Assembly (NCBI RefSeq): GCF_040712315.1
Contig: NC_134021.1
Span: 43,401,501-43,465,500, forward strand
DNA: 64,000 nucleotides
Origin: Castanea sativa
Taxonomy: Eukaryota; Streptophyta; Magnoliopsida; Fagales; Fagaceae
Direction: 5' to 3'
The notes below the pieces were generated by a model, which was not told the DNA's origin, did no database searches, and worked only from the letters and a program-made list of their open reading frames with translations. Made by a program: the position numbers and the translations under genes. How positions within the stretch are numbered: the stretch's first letter is position 1; every line of letters begins with the position of its first letter. Shown here in pieces: positions 10,553 through 22,317 of the stretch.

Positions 10553-11845
10553 AGTACATAAAAAAAAATAAAAAAAAAACACTAAATTGAGAGATGTATC
10601 CTTTTTTTTTCATCAACCCTGTGTGTACTGTTGCCTCCCCCCTGTTGCCCCCCTCTCTATCTCTCTCACTATCTATCTGCACAACCAAAGAGTTTTTCAC
10701 CAAAATGGTGAGTCCCTGTCCCATATAAAGAGTATTTTTTAAGTTAATAGGTGTGTAACTTTTGGAGCACCAAAATATGTGCAATCTATCTTTTCATATA
10801 CAATTTTAAATATAAAAAGAAACAAATAAAAATACACAACAAAGAACTATTCATGCCAAGCTGATCATTGTGGCAATCGACAAAGGTGACGCTGCAATCT
10901 TCAGTAGCATTGGTGGAGGCGGAACTATATACCTCACCATGTCCTTCCTTCCACTATCAATGGCAATCTCCTTCTAGCACCTATGCTTCAGATTTAAATA
11001 TACAGATACGCTTCACTACTTCCTACCTTACTAACAAAGCTCAAGGTATTTTGTCTTTTTTATTTTCTTCTCTACTTCTTATTCTTTAATTTCTTTTCTT
11101 TTCTCTCTCTTTACATCTTCCTCTATCTTTTAAATTTTGTTTTTGTTAAATGCATGCAAATTATTTGATAAAATAATCGAACATTAGTTTTGTTTATTTA
11201 TTTATATATTTAAATTTCAACAAATTTAGTATCATAATATGCTGCAATTTTATTTTAAGATAGGTTGGTATATTTTTTTCCTAATTCTTAAGCATCTTCT
11301 TGCTGAAGTATATATAAATTGAATTATGCAACAACGAAACTGTCAATTCAATCTCCATTGATATATATTTCAAAACAATGTTAGAGTAGATATTTAGATG
11401 AACCCCATGAGATGGCTTGGTGACAAATGGGCAAAGGTACAGACAGTTTAATGAACAAGTACTTCACCATTACTAGATGCAAAACAAATCAAGAGATTGA
11501 ATTAATTGTAGAATTTGAAATTTCTTTGTTGGGATTGTATGATTTTGGGGGCTGGTATTTTTTTTACCATGTTGCAGTATCATTGAGATAATGTCAGATG
11601 AGATTGTAATATGTTCAAGGATTAGATATTTTCTATTGAAAAAACACAACTGGTGCAAAATATCACAGAATTCTTATGTTCTGCCGAATGCTAAATAAAT
11701 GGTGTTTTTCTTTCATTGAATAATATCAAGCAATTATATGCTTCAATGCAAAATTTTAAAACTATAAATTCAATTTAGGGTTTTCCTCGTTAAATGTTAA
11801 AAATGGTTTTGAATTTTCTTTAAGATAATGAAAGATGCAAAATGA
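10553..11845. other. Unassigned sequence right of the CACTA end
   Basis: No gene recognised. A 73-codon frame at 10868-11089 has ordinary composition (opens MWQSTKVTLQSS) but no family or splice support. The rest is AT-rich. Confidence 0.3.
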
Positions 11846-12108
11846 GCATATAAAATAATTGTAACCTTAGAGGGTATCAATATTTTATTAATGATCTACA
11901 TATCAAAGTTGCATTATTTCTAAATCATCTGCAATATTGGTGGTTCACTTTAGGGTTATTAATTTGGATTCATGAGTAACCTTGCCTATCCTTTGTGTGG
12001 ACTAAACGGTTTTTGAGATGTCTTGAATATTGCATTTGGAAACTTGAATTTGGATTTAGATTTGGATTCTAAATCAATATATTTAAAATTCCATGATTTC
12101 AAATCCAT
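11846..12108. repeat. Dispersed duplication, copy 1 (partner 53202-53485)
   Basis: From 'aaataattgtaaccttag' to 'ttccatgatttcaaatcc' this block matches 53202-53485 almost base for base, apart from a ~20-bp insertion in the second copy (near 53360). It has no open frame, terminal repeats or recognisable family. The second copy sits inside the 1.3-kb tandem array. Confidence 0.75.
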
Positions 12109-12916
12109 TGAATTTAGATATCATAATTTCAAATCCAAGAATTCTATAAGTATAAAATCTTTGGTAGATTTGTCAAATTCAAATCATTAACCCTTTTTAA
12201 AGCATCCAAACAAAGTATTTAGATTTTAATCACCCAAATTTAAATCCACATGCCAAAATCGTGCCATCCAAACCCGCCAAAAAGGTAATTCAAATCCAAG
12301 TTTAGGACCATGAATGACGGGAATATTTAGCGTTGGGATGGAAAACGACACAATGAACATTTGAAGGTTTGTATTTTTTAATCCCTTTCAAAATTAAACT
12401 ATTCATTCCATATGCATGTTTTTTTTTTGTTTTTTTGTTTTTTTTGCAAAGCAAGTTTGCATCATTTTAGTTTCCTCTCTTGGTGTATTTGACCCCATAC
12501 TATGCTTTATGAGGCCTGAGGTTCCCAAAATGATTTGGCAGTGAAAAGAATTTTTTTAATGTAGATTTGATGAACCAAACACACATTTATGATTTGGTAG
12601 TAAAGTCTCTCTCCACTATATCTATTTCTCGATTTGTTGGGTTGGTTTTTACTTATTAAAAAAATAAGTTGGTTAAAGTTGGTTTTTGTAGAACAGATTG
12701 TCAACACACCTCTGATTTTGAAGTAGGCCCCTGACAATAAGGGCTAGTCTTTCGATAGTTAGTACAAAATAATCTCAGCAATCCTTCCATAATGAGATTC
12801 ATGCAAATTGAGTATTGGCCTTAATAAATTTATCGTGTCATTGCCAGCAACTTGACCTCTTATAAGAGGTGTTGTCATTATAGTGATTTTGGATATGAAT
12901 GATAGATAAATCCATG
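12109..12916. other. Unassigned sequence
   Basis: Repeated 'aaatcca' and 'gatttaaatt' phrases near 12,050-12,300 give a weak AT-rich minisatellite look. No gene or element boundary identified. Confidence 0.3.
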
Positions 12917-13344
12917 TGTTAGTATGAAGTTACAAAAGTAATGACATGTTAATGAACTTCTTCATTAATGAATCTATTTAATGAAGTTGTTTATTAATGA
13001 ATGTAACGTATCTGTTACATGAATTTTTATTACGATAGAAACGATTTTATGGTTGGTCATGTCCTTTCTAAAAATTATAAATATTGTGAAAGCCACACTT
13101 GCAAGGGGTGTGAGAAAAAAGAAAAAAAAGAAAAAAAGAAAAAGAAAAAGAAGCTCTTATTAATCCTGACCAACTGGAGAGAGCATCCTAATTGCTTGTG
13201 AGGTTCTTGAATAATATAATTTAGTATGTAAATTTCTCACATCTTATTGTCGATTTTTATTTCATATGCATATGATATAATTGTTAATTGATAGATGCAT
13301 TATATTTATTTCTCCTTAATTACTCCCTAAGTAAAATTCCAACA
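12917..13344 (+). mobile_element. Possible copia-type LTR (~428 bp)
   Basis: Begins TGTTAG and ends CCAACA, with a TATAAATA box near 13,076 and a purine-rich run after it, as in a short plant LTR. Two bases after the end, TGGTTTGCAAGC resembles a decayed TGGTATCAGAGC primer site. No internal gag or pol follows, and no target duplication is visible. Could be chance. Confidence 0.35.
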
Positions 13345-13409
13345 GTGGTTTGCAAGCAGACTTATGCCAAAGGCATAAATTAGTTCCAAAGGGTGTAAAC
13401 GTAACTTCA

Positions 13410-13585
13410 TTTTCATTTTTTAAAAACTAAAAATACAGTAGCAAAATAATTTTTAAATGAATAGTGTCGTGGAACCCAATTTTAATGAAAATTTTGCTGA
13501 AAAAGTACTTGTAGGTCCCATGAACAGTGCACGGGACCCACTAATTTTGATGCAAACGCAGCTGAAAGGATATCCAAATGCTCTC
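13410..13585. mobile_element. MITE fragment, same family as 31612-31917
   Basis: Shares 'gcaaaataatttttaaat', 'gggacccactaa'-type and 'tcccatgaacagtgcacggg' phrases with the complete MITE at 31.6 kb. It ends TATCCAAATGCTCTC followed by TAA, the expected right terminus and target. The left end is eroded. Confidence 0.55.
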
Positions 13586-15714
13586 TAAATGTTTGGGTTT
13601 GGTTTCTGATACATGAATGTCTGAAGAGTTGGCTAGTAGTAGAGTTACAAGCCCAAAAATTGATCACAAGACTCTGAAGCAATAGTAGACAGGACGCTAG
13701 CATCTGCTGTGACCTCTTATGCACAAAATGTATAACCACTAGCGTTCACCAACTTCCATGCACTTGTGATCTTCAATTAGCATAGCAAGTTGCCAAGGAA
13801 CTTATGGTAACATCAAACAAGTCTTCAAAAACCAAGCTGCATAGCCTTATAATGCTTCTTGAACAGCCTGGCATCTAGCTGCATGACCTTTAAGGCTTTA
13901 ATTGGTTGCATATGAAAGAACTGCAATAGCCTGCCGGTGCAAGATTTGGCTACATAGCCAAAATCAACCAGTACACACCATCTCTGTTAGTGTCCATCAA
14001 TTGTCAGCAACACCTACAACCCTTCATAGCTGGACACACTTGCCTTGGTGCTTTCTGCCTTTTGTGCATTACAGACTTGTGCGTACTTGCAAAACAAAGT
14101 TTTACTGAGCATTAGCACTTCTTAAGCAGACTGTTTTGTACCCTCAAACTTTAATTTACAGAACATCACATATTCCTGTTACATAAGGCCATATAAACTT
14201 ATCAGCAACTCCTCACCTTGAGAGAGGGGCAGCTAAAATTTGAGCTGCCACTTCCACGGAGTATCTCTCCCTAACCAGGTCCTATTTCCAAGTCAAAGTG
14301 TAAAGATAAGTTTAAACACATATTAACAAATGCAGAGTGTTTTGACTTCACTAAGGGAATCCCAAAATATAATCCAAAAAACATAAAATTTTAAGAAATG
14401 AAGGATAATGATTATCAAAGTTTAGCATCTTTCCACTATGAAATATAATACATCCTGTTAGATAACAAACCCAATGGAAATAATGTGAGAAAACTTAAAT
14501 TCAAGATGTGGTACAACATAAATAGAAAGTAGAATAGAAGGGCTTACCAATCCAAGCATGCTACATTCTACATTTTTCAACCTTGTCTACACACTTGTTT
14601 GCCTTCTTGAGTCTATTTATTGTAAAGATGAATATAGCTCAGATGATATGGTTCGTAATATATTATCAAGTTTACTGTATGGCCATGATCTGAAATGGGT
14701 ATGAACAACTTTCAGTCAATAATTTGATTCAGCGCAAAAGTTTTAAAAAGGTAGAAAAAACTCTTTTAAGTACATCAGGAGGCAAAGCACAATAGTCTTA
14801 TATTAAAAACTTACACAAGTAAAGAGCTGCTGCTCCATGTTAAAAGAATTTAAACTGCTACTATTTACAGATTAATGAGGAAATTCAGGTGGAACCATTT
14901 TCTTTTAAACTCAACCGAGATCATATATATATAGCCTATGAAACTCCTAGATGTTTGAAAAAATCTAGTAACAGAGGGAAAAGATGTTACTTTCAATTAA
15001 GGCCATTTAGTACTACTTACTATTCCAAATTCTATTATGGTAAATCGTTGATCCATCATGGCATAATTAACAATCGAGCAATATAAGAAATTCATAACAA
15101 TATTTTGGTTACAGATAATTCAAAATTAAATGCTTTTAGCTTAGAAGATTGTCTACTGTGAAAGTTTTTCATTTAGTTGGTTATCACACATATATTTACA
15201 TATAGCCAGTATAATGTTCCAAAAGATGATAGCTTTAGAAAATTACCAAAAACATAACTTACACTGATGCAAAACCTTTTAAGTTGACCCTTGGATCAAT
15301 AGATTATGAAGAATGTGGATGATATTTGGATATATCAAGAACTCAGTTGAATGATTTGGTCAATAAGGAAATTTTGCTTATCCACATTAATTCCTTATAA
15401 TAGTAAGTTATTCATGGTTTATATTTTGAACATTCACTAACTGCAATTTGAGTCTAAAGTCTGTTGCATTATGAGAATTACAATAACAATGTCCTAAAAC
15501 ATGCTAATAAAAATTATTTTTATTAACTTCTATATTTTTTTTGTACTTTAAAATAATAATAAAAATTTAGCCAAAAAAAAAAGAATAGAAAAATCAGTTG
15601 TTCTCTTAAATTGAAAAAAAGTGCATTTTCTTTGGTTGAAGTTGAAGGTTAGTACAAAACCTTAGAAAACCTTCAACAAGGGAGGAAGCTAGATGCTACC
15701 TCTAGGTAGACTAA
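13586..15714. other. Unassigned 2.1-kb region
   Basis: Less AT-rich than its surroundings between 13,600 and 14,300, with frames of 85 (minus, 13482-13739) and 68 (plus, 13902-14108) codons. I do not recognise the products, and no exon chain could be assembled. It could be an untranslated or non-coding transcript region or an old transposon. Confidence 0.3.
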
Positions 15715-15915
15715 GTGTGCGTTTGACTCCAGCTTAAAAACTCAGCTTATTTTACTATTTAACTTATTTTTGCTACTATTCATGGGTCCTACTGCACTTT
15801 TTGGTACTATTCATGGGTCATGTTATACTATTTCAACTAACTTTTACCTTTATCTACAGTGTTTTTAGCAAAAAGTTTTCAATTTCAACAAAATAAGCGA
15901 ATCTCAAACAGACTC
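15715..15915. mobile_element. MITE with TAA target duplication (PIF/Harbinger-like)
   Basis: Left end GTGTGCGTTTGA and right end TCAAACAGACTC form an inverted repeat (reverse of the right end is GAGTCTGTTTGA). TAA flanks both sides (15712-15714 and 15916-15918). The interior has the mirrored 'aactcagcttattttac' / 'aaaataagcg' arms and the 'tactattcatgggtc' phrase. No coding capacity. The three-base TAA target is typical of Tourist/PIF-Harbinger MITEs. Confidence 0.7.
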
Positions 15916-16793
15916 TAATCATTCTGATTGCGATCTATACATGAGTTCACATATGTAATATGAAATGACATAATAAGTAATTCCAATTGTAATGTTTGCA
16001 GTGGCATGCATATATTGTTTTTGCATATTGAATAATTTTAAAACAATGAACTACAGCCAACAAAATGAAGATTCTACCCTGCATTCCAATAGAGCGAGTG
16101 AAATTAGGAGCATACAGTGGACTAGACTTGTCTTCTTGTTTCTTGGGCATGTGAACGTTTCTCCTTATAAACAAGTCTAAGAAACCTGCATCAAGGGGGC
16201 AACCAGCACAAACAGGTAAACACATATACTAAACCAAGATTACCCTAATTGTTGTTTATTTCACGACTTTTTTTTTTTTTTGTGTGTATTTGGATTAAAA
16301 GAGTAGCTTTAAGGACAGGGATGATTCTTTTTATCAATTGTACCAATCCTCTAGATTCAATAATATACATAATAAATTACCTAGGAGTACTGCCTTATGT
16401 TATTTGATCAAGGAAACATACCAGATGAGAGTTGGAATAAGTGCCAATAATGAAGCTAAGGTATAGCTAGCAAAAGACTATTTTGAAGTTAAAGTAAACC
16501 CCAAAAGGTACAACTACATGCCAAAGCTAAGGAAAAAAAGATAATGCAACAACCAACAAAACTTAAATTAAGAAGAAAGGTAGTGCCTTACGGATAATCA
16601 AGAGAAAATGGTTGATTAAAACTTCCCAAGTCACTAATCACTGTCACTTGACTCATCACTATTAGAGATGGGCCAAAAATTCTGAGACTCTTTCAATCCT
16701 TTTTGGGTGTGGTACATCGTTAGCGCTTCCTTCTCTCGCTAGGTCCAGCCCCATCATAATCATCATGGCTTCACTTGACTTTGTTGCCTTCCT
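15916..16793. other. Sequence downstream of the TIR-NBS-LRR gene
   Basis: A 92-codon minus-strand frame at 15947-16225 (contains CAGCPLDAGFLDLFIRRN) is unrecognised. Its position downstream of the resistance gene on the same strand would suit an extra 3' exon, but no splice join was established. The remaining sequence is unassigned. Confidence 0.3.
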
Positions 16794-17375
16794 CTACAAT
16801 GACCGAATTGTTGAAATTATGATGGATAACATCCAAACCTTGATAAGGAGCAATGCTATTGTTGGTACATGAGCCATTGTTTGGTTGAGATCTTCCATGT
16901 CTTTCTTGTATACCATGCGGAACCCGAAGCTCCTCACCTCTAAGCCTGTATTCTGTGTTGTGATTTGAATTCCAATATGACTGAATCCATTTACATCACA
17001 TTGCCACAATTCTTCTAGGGCTTCCTTGCCATATAATTCAGGAATTACATAAGACAGCACAATATGATCTATCTTATAAATGTCTCTAGGTCTAATGGCT
17101 CTTCCACGCACTTTTTCTCCATTGGCTGTCAAACAACTAAAAATTGTACAGCGGTTGATTGGGTTGGTTTCGTAAGGTGGAGTTGAACAAAATACAACAC
17201 AAACAGCAATCTCCATCCACTCATCACGCAAATGACTTGGTACTTTTAGACTTATTTCAGTCCCTTTCGTTTGATGGCTAAACCACCTTGGAATTCTATT
17301 TCCAGGAATAATTAGGCCATATGTGTGATAGTATTCGTAGCTAGAATGGAGTCCCTGAAACATACAATTCATGTT

Positions 17376-17414
<39 letters not shown>

Positions 17415-18436
17415 AAGATGCTTTCTTACGATTGCAAAAAATGTGTTAATGATGTCTTGATTGTTAGCTAGGCTACCGCAATCTGAAAGGAGGAGTATTG
17501 GCTCACATAAAGAATTTGGTTTCAATAGATTTGTCACCATTTTAAGTGATGGACAGTGCAATCCCTTGATTGATTGAATACTTGATGGAAGCTCTGGTAA
17601 TGATATAAGCTTCATGCAATCCGTCACATTCAAAAGTTGCAGAGCAGATAGTTGACTGATGCTTTTTGGAAGGCATTCAAATTTATTATCACTTAAATTT
17701 AAAATTTCTAAAGAGGATAAGCAACAAATATCATTGGGGATTGCATTGAGATTGCATCTACTTAGATCCAAATTGGTCAAAGAACCCAAACCCACTAAAG
17801 AAGTTGATAACTGGCACATGGAATCGGGAATTCTTGGCTTAAATCCACTAAAAGCTACATTTTTAAGAGTTTTGAAGAGAGCATTCGAAGAAACCGTAAA
17901 TCTTGTTAGAATTCCACTTGCACTAGGCTCCTCTACACTTTCATTAATCCTCCATAAGCTCTCTAGTAGTTTCAAGCATCCAGAAAAATTGAGATTTTTA
18001 AGGGATTGCATATTAAAAAAGGTGCTAGGAAGAGACGTGAGATTTTTGCAGTCTCTTACATCAAATAAAGCAAGACTAGTTAAATTCCCAATTGATGTGG
18101 GTAATTTTGCAATGGCAGTGGCATCTAAGTAAAGCTCTAAGACTCGTTCCATGTTCTCCCCAAATTCTGGAATTCTTTTTACTTTTAAGCAATTAGAAAG
18201 GATAAGAATCTCAAGAGACTTCATTTCAAACTTGCTTGGAAGACTTCTAAGGTTTTTGCAACCTTTTAGATTAAGAAGAATGAGCTTTTATGAACTCCAA
18301 TTGATGGGTGCAAACCAAGTAAATTTATACAACCCTTAAGAATCAATTTCTCAAGATTTGAGATTTTGTTGAAGTTAAGGGTTTCAATCAATTGCAGGGA
18401 TTTCTTCAAGCAAATGAATTTTAACATCTCAAAAGA
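16794..18436 (-). pseudogene. TIR-NBS-LRR pseudogene: LRR exon and C-terminal jelly-roll (C-JID) domain
   Basis: The exon starts after an acceptor CAG at 18437-18439 with SFEMLKFICLKKSLQLIE. It carries leucine-rich repeats (ISNLEKLILKGC, KSLEILILSNCLKVKRIPEF, LPTSIGNLTSLALFDVRDC, LDLSRCNLNAIPNDICCLSS, LSSLEILNLSDNKFECLP, LQLLNVTDCMKLISLPELP). Then follows the post-LRR domain with LIIPGNRIPRWFSHQTKG, SLKVPSHLRDEWMEIAVCVV and FGFRMVYKKDMEDL. A one-base loss near 18288 breaks the frame between GVHK and LILLNLKGC; downstream the frame is open for 476 codons from 18224. The LRR and C-JID sense the effector and help assemble the resistosome in intact TNLs. Lesions upstream mean this part is probably not translated. 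Confidence 0.85.
17355..17429 (-). other. In-frame retained-intron-like segment with (GA)n microsatellite
   Basis: On the minus strand a strong donor GTAAGA begins at 17429 and an acceptor TTTCAG ends at 17355. The 75-nt interval is a multiple of three, has no stop, and contains a (CT)n run read as alternating Ser-Leu. Spliced, INTFFAI joins GLHSSYEY, the usual entry into the C-JID; unspliced, 25 residues are added. Splicing is inferred from the site strength and the family. Confidence 0.55.
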
Positions 18437-18539
18437 CTGTTAAATCCACGCCAAAAACAAAATATAAAACAATTTGCTTCCACCTAACCTAACAGTTTAA
18501 TGAAACTTAAAAATAAAATTGTATAAGGTACTAAATTAC

Positions 18540-18755
18540 CTGTTGTTGGAAACTTGATGGAAATGATTTTAAAGGGTATCCACTCCAATCAAGATATCTC
18601 AAAGCATTAGGAAGATGTTTGGGCGCACGCAAAAGGTGAACATTATCAATTATGAGCAATTTAAGATGATGAATCTTTGAAAAGGATTCAGGATTCCAAT
18701 ATGCCTCTTTTGGTTTATGCAACTTTAGGACCATGCCTTCAATTGCTTGTGTTCC
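18540..18755 (-). pseudogene. TIR-NBS-LRR pseudogene: post-NBS exon
   Basis: A 72-codon exon bounded by an acceptor (TTAG at 18756-18759) and a donor (CAG|GTAATT at 18540). It encodes GTQAIEGMVLKLHKPKEAYW, ESFSKIHHLKLLIIDNVHLL and LPNALRYLDWSGYPLKSFP, the segment that normally links the NB-ARC to the first LRR. In related genes about 25 further residues (the first LRR) follow; they are missing between this exon and the next, perhaps by deletion. The exon itself has no stop. Confidence 0.8.
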
Positions 18756-18879
18756 CTAATAATTATAAATAAAAGGGATTAGTAAACTGCGAAATGTAAG
18801 ATTACCAAAACTACTCTAAATTAGACTTTGTTGAATCAAATAAGAGGGTGTATGCTCAAATTTTCAAAATATTTATTTG

Positions 18880-19931
18880 TAAGAACATCGTCTATGTCCT
18901 TAAATAACCACAGTCGGCTACGCTTTCCAAGCTCTTTAGGGCACTCTTAAGAAACTATGTTCTTCCCCATTTCGTGTAGTAAATCATGCATCCAAAAATA
19001 ACCCTCACAAACATTTATGAGAGATTTATCAATAAGAACCTGTAATCCAATATTAGGGTAAAGGCCAAGATAATCCAGTATTTCTACTACATTTTTGTCT
19101 ATTTGCTTAAAGAAACATGAAATATGTAGGAATATTTCCTTCTCTACTTCATGCAGTCCATCAAAAGTTATTTTTAGTACTTGGAGAATTTTAGGTTCAG
19201 GAAATTCTTTAAGCCTATTTAATGTAGTATTCCATTGATCAATTAATCTGCCAAACAAAGAGGAACCCAAAATCTCAACAACTAAAGGTAGGCCACCAGT
19301 GTAATATACAAAATCTTTGGACAAATTCAAATAATCTTTGCGAGGATAGTCTTTTTTAAAAGCTCTCAAACTCAAAAGATGAAGAGCTTCATTATCATTC
19401 AATTGATCAACCTCATATATTTCATCTACTTCAAATGTCTGTAGCAAATGCTTACTACCTGGACCAAACCAAATTTGCTTCCCAGCCAACTTGTTTAATT
19501 GGTCTAATTGATTTACATCATCAAGAACTAGAAGAATTCTTTTATGACGTAACCTATTTTTAATCAAAAGAACTCCATCATCAACATCTTGTATAATCAT
19601 ACTTTCATTCAAAATTTGAAGAATAAGTTGTTGTTGTAATATAACTAAACCGGCTCTTTTGGAAACTTCCCTAACATTAGCAAGAAAACAAGAAGCTTCA
19701 AATTCATTAGAGACCATATGAAAAATAACTCTAGCAATAGTTGTTTTACCAATTCCTCCCATCCCCCAAATTCCTATAATATGAACATCATTGGACCCTA
19801 GAGCCAAACATATCTTTAATTTCTCTGCTCGAGAATTTATTCCTACTAGATCTTCGTTATTGTTTGTGAATGAATACAACAATTTATGCCATAACTCTCT
19901 CACAATATTCTGGATAATTTTTTACTCAGGC
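18880..19931 (-). pseudogene. TIR-NBS-LRR pseudogene: NB-ARC exon with two stops and an RNBS-B deletion
   Basis: Starts after TAG at 19932-19934 and joins the TIR exon in phase (R-P-E), then meets TAA at 19922-19924 where the family has Ser. Downstream are all NB-ARC motifs: P-loop GIWGMGGIGKTTIAR, kinase-2 KRILLVLDDVNQLDQL, GLPL GGLPLVVEILGSSLFGR, RNBS-D FLHISCFFK and MHD WMHDLLHEMGKNIV. The RNBS-B motif is cut: WFGPGS runs straight into KHLL (near 19455), losing about eight residues including the usual TTRD. A second TAA at about 18950 follows GKNIVS, where Gln is expected before E-C-P-K-E-L-G-K-R-S-R-L-W. The 3' donor is not evident. In working TNLs this domain binds ADP/ATP and oligomerises; here it cannot be made. 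Confidence 0.88.
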
Positions 19932-20180
19932 CTACAATGAAGAGAGAAAAATTTGTGCTTAGTGTAAACTAGTAAACCACAAACAAATAGGTCCAAAAAA
20001 AAGAGAGAAGTAGAAACCCAACGTTTTATTCTATAAATTGAAAATAATTGGCTTGAGACGAAATTGAAAGAACTACAAAGATATATGTAGGTTTGTTTAA
20101 GGTTAAAAAAAAAGAAGAAGCAATACATAAGATGAATGTTATGTGAATATTTGAAGGAAAGAATTGTCAAATTGAATTAC

Positions 20181-20692
20181 CTATCTCGTTTATGTAACCC
20201 TTTGAGATTGGCCACTTCTGTTAAAGCAAATCTCCATTTTTGCACCTTCTCTATGCAATCCTTAAAACATTCGTTGTGTTTAGCAAAGGCTTGGGCAAAA
20301 GTACCAGTTTGTTTCCGTAAGTCAGATGGATCCACATCATAAAAAGTCGGGCAAATCATCATTTTCTTCTCTTTCATGCATCCAATGATCTTTACAAGTT
20401 CATCCAAACACCATGCAGAAGATGCATAGTTTTTTGAGGGAATAACAATCGCAGATCTTAATTCTTCTATTGCTTTCAAGAGTGCTGGTGCAATAGATTT
20501 CCCTATCTCAAGTTTTTCCTCATCTTTGAAGGTCACAATGCGTTTTTGTTTCAAAGCAGCATATAGAAGATCCGCAAAACTATTGCGGGTATCCTTGCCT
20601 CTAAAATTAAGAAAGACATTATATTTCCATAGTGGTGTTGACGAAGAAAATAATGATGAAGACGAGGCTTTTTGAGCGCTTATGGAAGCCAT
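20181..20692 (-). CDS. TIR exon of a TIR-NBS-LRR gene; could encode a TIR-only protein
   Basis: ATG at 20692 opens MASISAQKASSSS, the usual start of such proteins; upstream in-frame codons to 20962 look like leader sequence. The TIR domain occupies about residues 22-165: KYNVFLNFRGKDTRNSF, a KLEIGKSIAPALLKAIEE segment, IVIPSKNYASSAWCLDELV with the presumed catalytic NADase glutamate at E98, and FYDVDPSDLRKQTGTFAQAF. The exon is 512 nt, ends at AG|GTAATT, and splices in phase to the NB-ARC exon, where TAA follows after Pro-Glu. The predicted product is 173 residues. Plants do use TIR-only proteins as NAD-consuming signalling enzymes, so a short product is possible, but the accident of a stop in a decaying TNL is the simpler reading. 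Confidence 0.8.
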
Positions 20693-21564
20693 TAGAAATA
20701 CTGCAAGTCTTGAACTACAATAAAAATAGACAAAAGTACATTCAATTAAAATTGAAAGGAAAATTAAAAGGGAAAAAAGCTGAGAAGAAGAGAACAATTT
20801 GATGTGGAGGCTCTCACATTTTCTAGTTCCAGTCAAGTAGTCAACAATTCTGTCTTTTAAAAAAAAACAAAAAAACAAACAAAGTAGGCATGCACGGGGC
20901 GCTCTCCTTAATGGAATTGTCTTAATTTCTATTATCATGACAAAATATTTTCCAACTGTCAATCCGCTTGAGCTTATATTCAGGATGAGCCCTTTCCCAT
21001 GCCAGTAAATCCACTCATTAGTTTTTGTTAAAATGATGCCTCCTTTTAATTTCCCACAAACAATATAAAATTATGTCAGATTCAGAACAATTTCCTAACG
21101 TGCCATCAGTTAGCTTTCACGTAATAATACAAATATGAAGAGGAAGCGATTGTAATTTGACGATCACAGTTGTTGTAAGGGGGAAGTTCAGATATTAAAC
21201 AATAGGAATAGATAGTAAAACGTGGAGAAACCAGTGGCGGCCGTTCATGTTCTTTGGGGTTCAAATGAACCCTGTGACTTGAAAAAAAATAATTATATAG
21301 CATATTTGCACACCCTTATCACATATCAGTCTAACCCAAAACCAGATAATAATACAAATCAGCTCATTCCAAAATCAAACTACAACACAAATTAGCACAT
21401 CAAGAAACAAACAACAACATAGATCACATATCACTCTCTCTCTCTCTCACATCTGATATCTGATCTCATCATGAATCTCATCTCTCTCTGATCATCTCAG
21501 TATCTTAAACAAGAGTAAAGAGTGAATATTTGTAAGTTGTTACTGTTTCTCTTTTTATAATAAA
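20693..21564 (-). repeat. TIR gene upstream region, copy 1 of a tandem duplication
   Basis: Sequence 5' of the TIR exon from 20693 to about 21350 matches 35843-36288 plus 39293-39780. Shared phrases include 'attagtttttgttaaaatga', 'tataaaattatgtcagat' and 'gggggaagttcagatatta'. It would hold the gene's promoter. The other copy is split by an LTR element. The right edge here is the end of a Helitron-like element. Confidence 0.75.
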
Positions 21565-22317
21565 CTAATCGCTAACCCGTGCGATATACGGGTCACTTTT
21601 AGCTCAAAATGTTAACATGTCCAAGTTTAACTATTTATCTAATTTTGACTATTTTAAAGTTAAATCATCTCCAATATGAAATGGAGAGAGTAATTAAACA
21701 TCTTGTATGACAAATTGTCAAAATTTTAAACATTTAAAAATGAGAAACATTCAAATTTTATATAGTAATATATTACATAATCATAACGTGATATTACACA
21801 AATACAATTCCTTGGTAAATGTTAAGATAGATGACAACTATTTTATATTATCTTGAGTAAAATTTAGCCCCACAATTGTAGTGTATCACATAAAATCGGA
21901 ACTACAACCATGTAAAAAGAGAAAATTAAAATTGGATATAATAACAAAATTCTCTTACACCACAATAGAACCAAGAGAATTATTATAATGCATAATCCAA
22001 TATGAGTATGAGGCTAGGAGTTGTACTCTACATTACTGCAAGAAAAAAAAAAAAAAAAGAAGAAGAACAAATCTAGAATAAAGAAAAAATAGAGAGCATA
22101 TCTAATTAGTTAAGAAATCAAACAGAAAAAATTCTAGTAGTGAGAAATAATTAAAATTGTAACAAAATAAATATAAAATAACACAACTTTACCGTCAATA
22201 TGATGTCCCTACATCTACATCACACCCAATTACTCTGTATTTTGTTGGCTTTCACGGAAACTAAACCAAAAAAAAAAAAAGCATAAATCAATTTGCTATG
22301 TTTCTTAATCCAGTGTA

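Noticed and set aside
17659..18132. 157-codon plus-strand frame opposite the LRR exon
   Set aside because: Antisense shadow of the leucine-rich repeats.
20693..20962. Longer TIR start at 20962
   Set aside because: The in-frame extension has no TIR-family similarity, whereas MASISAQKASSSS at 20692 is the customary start.
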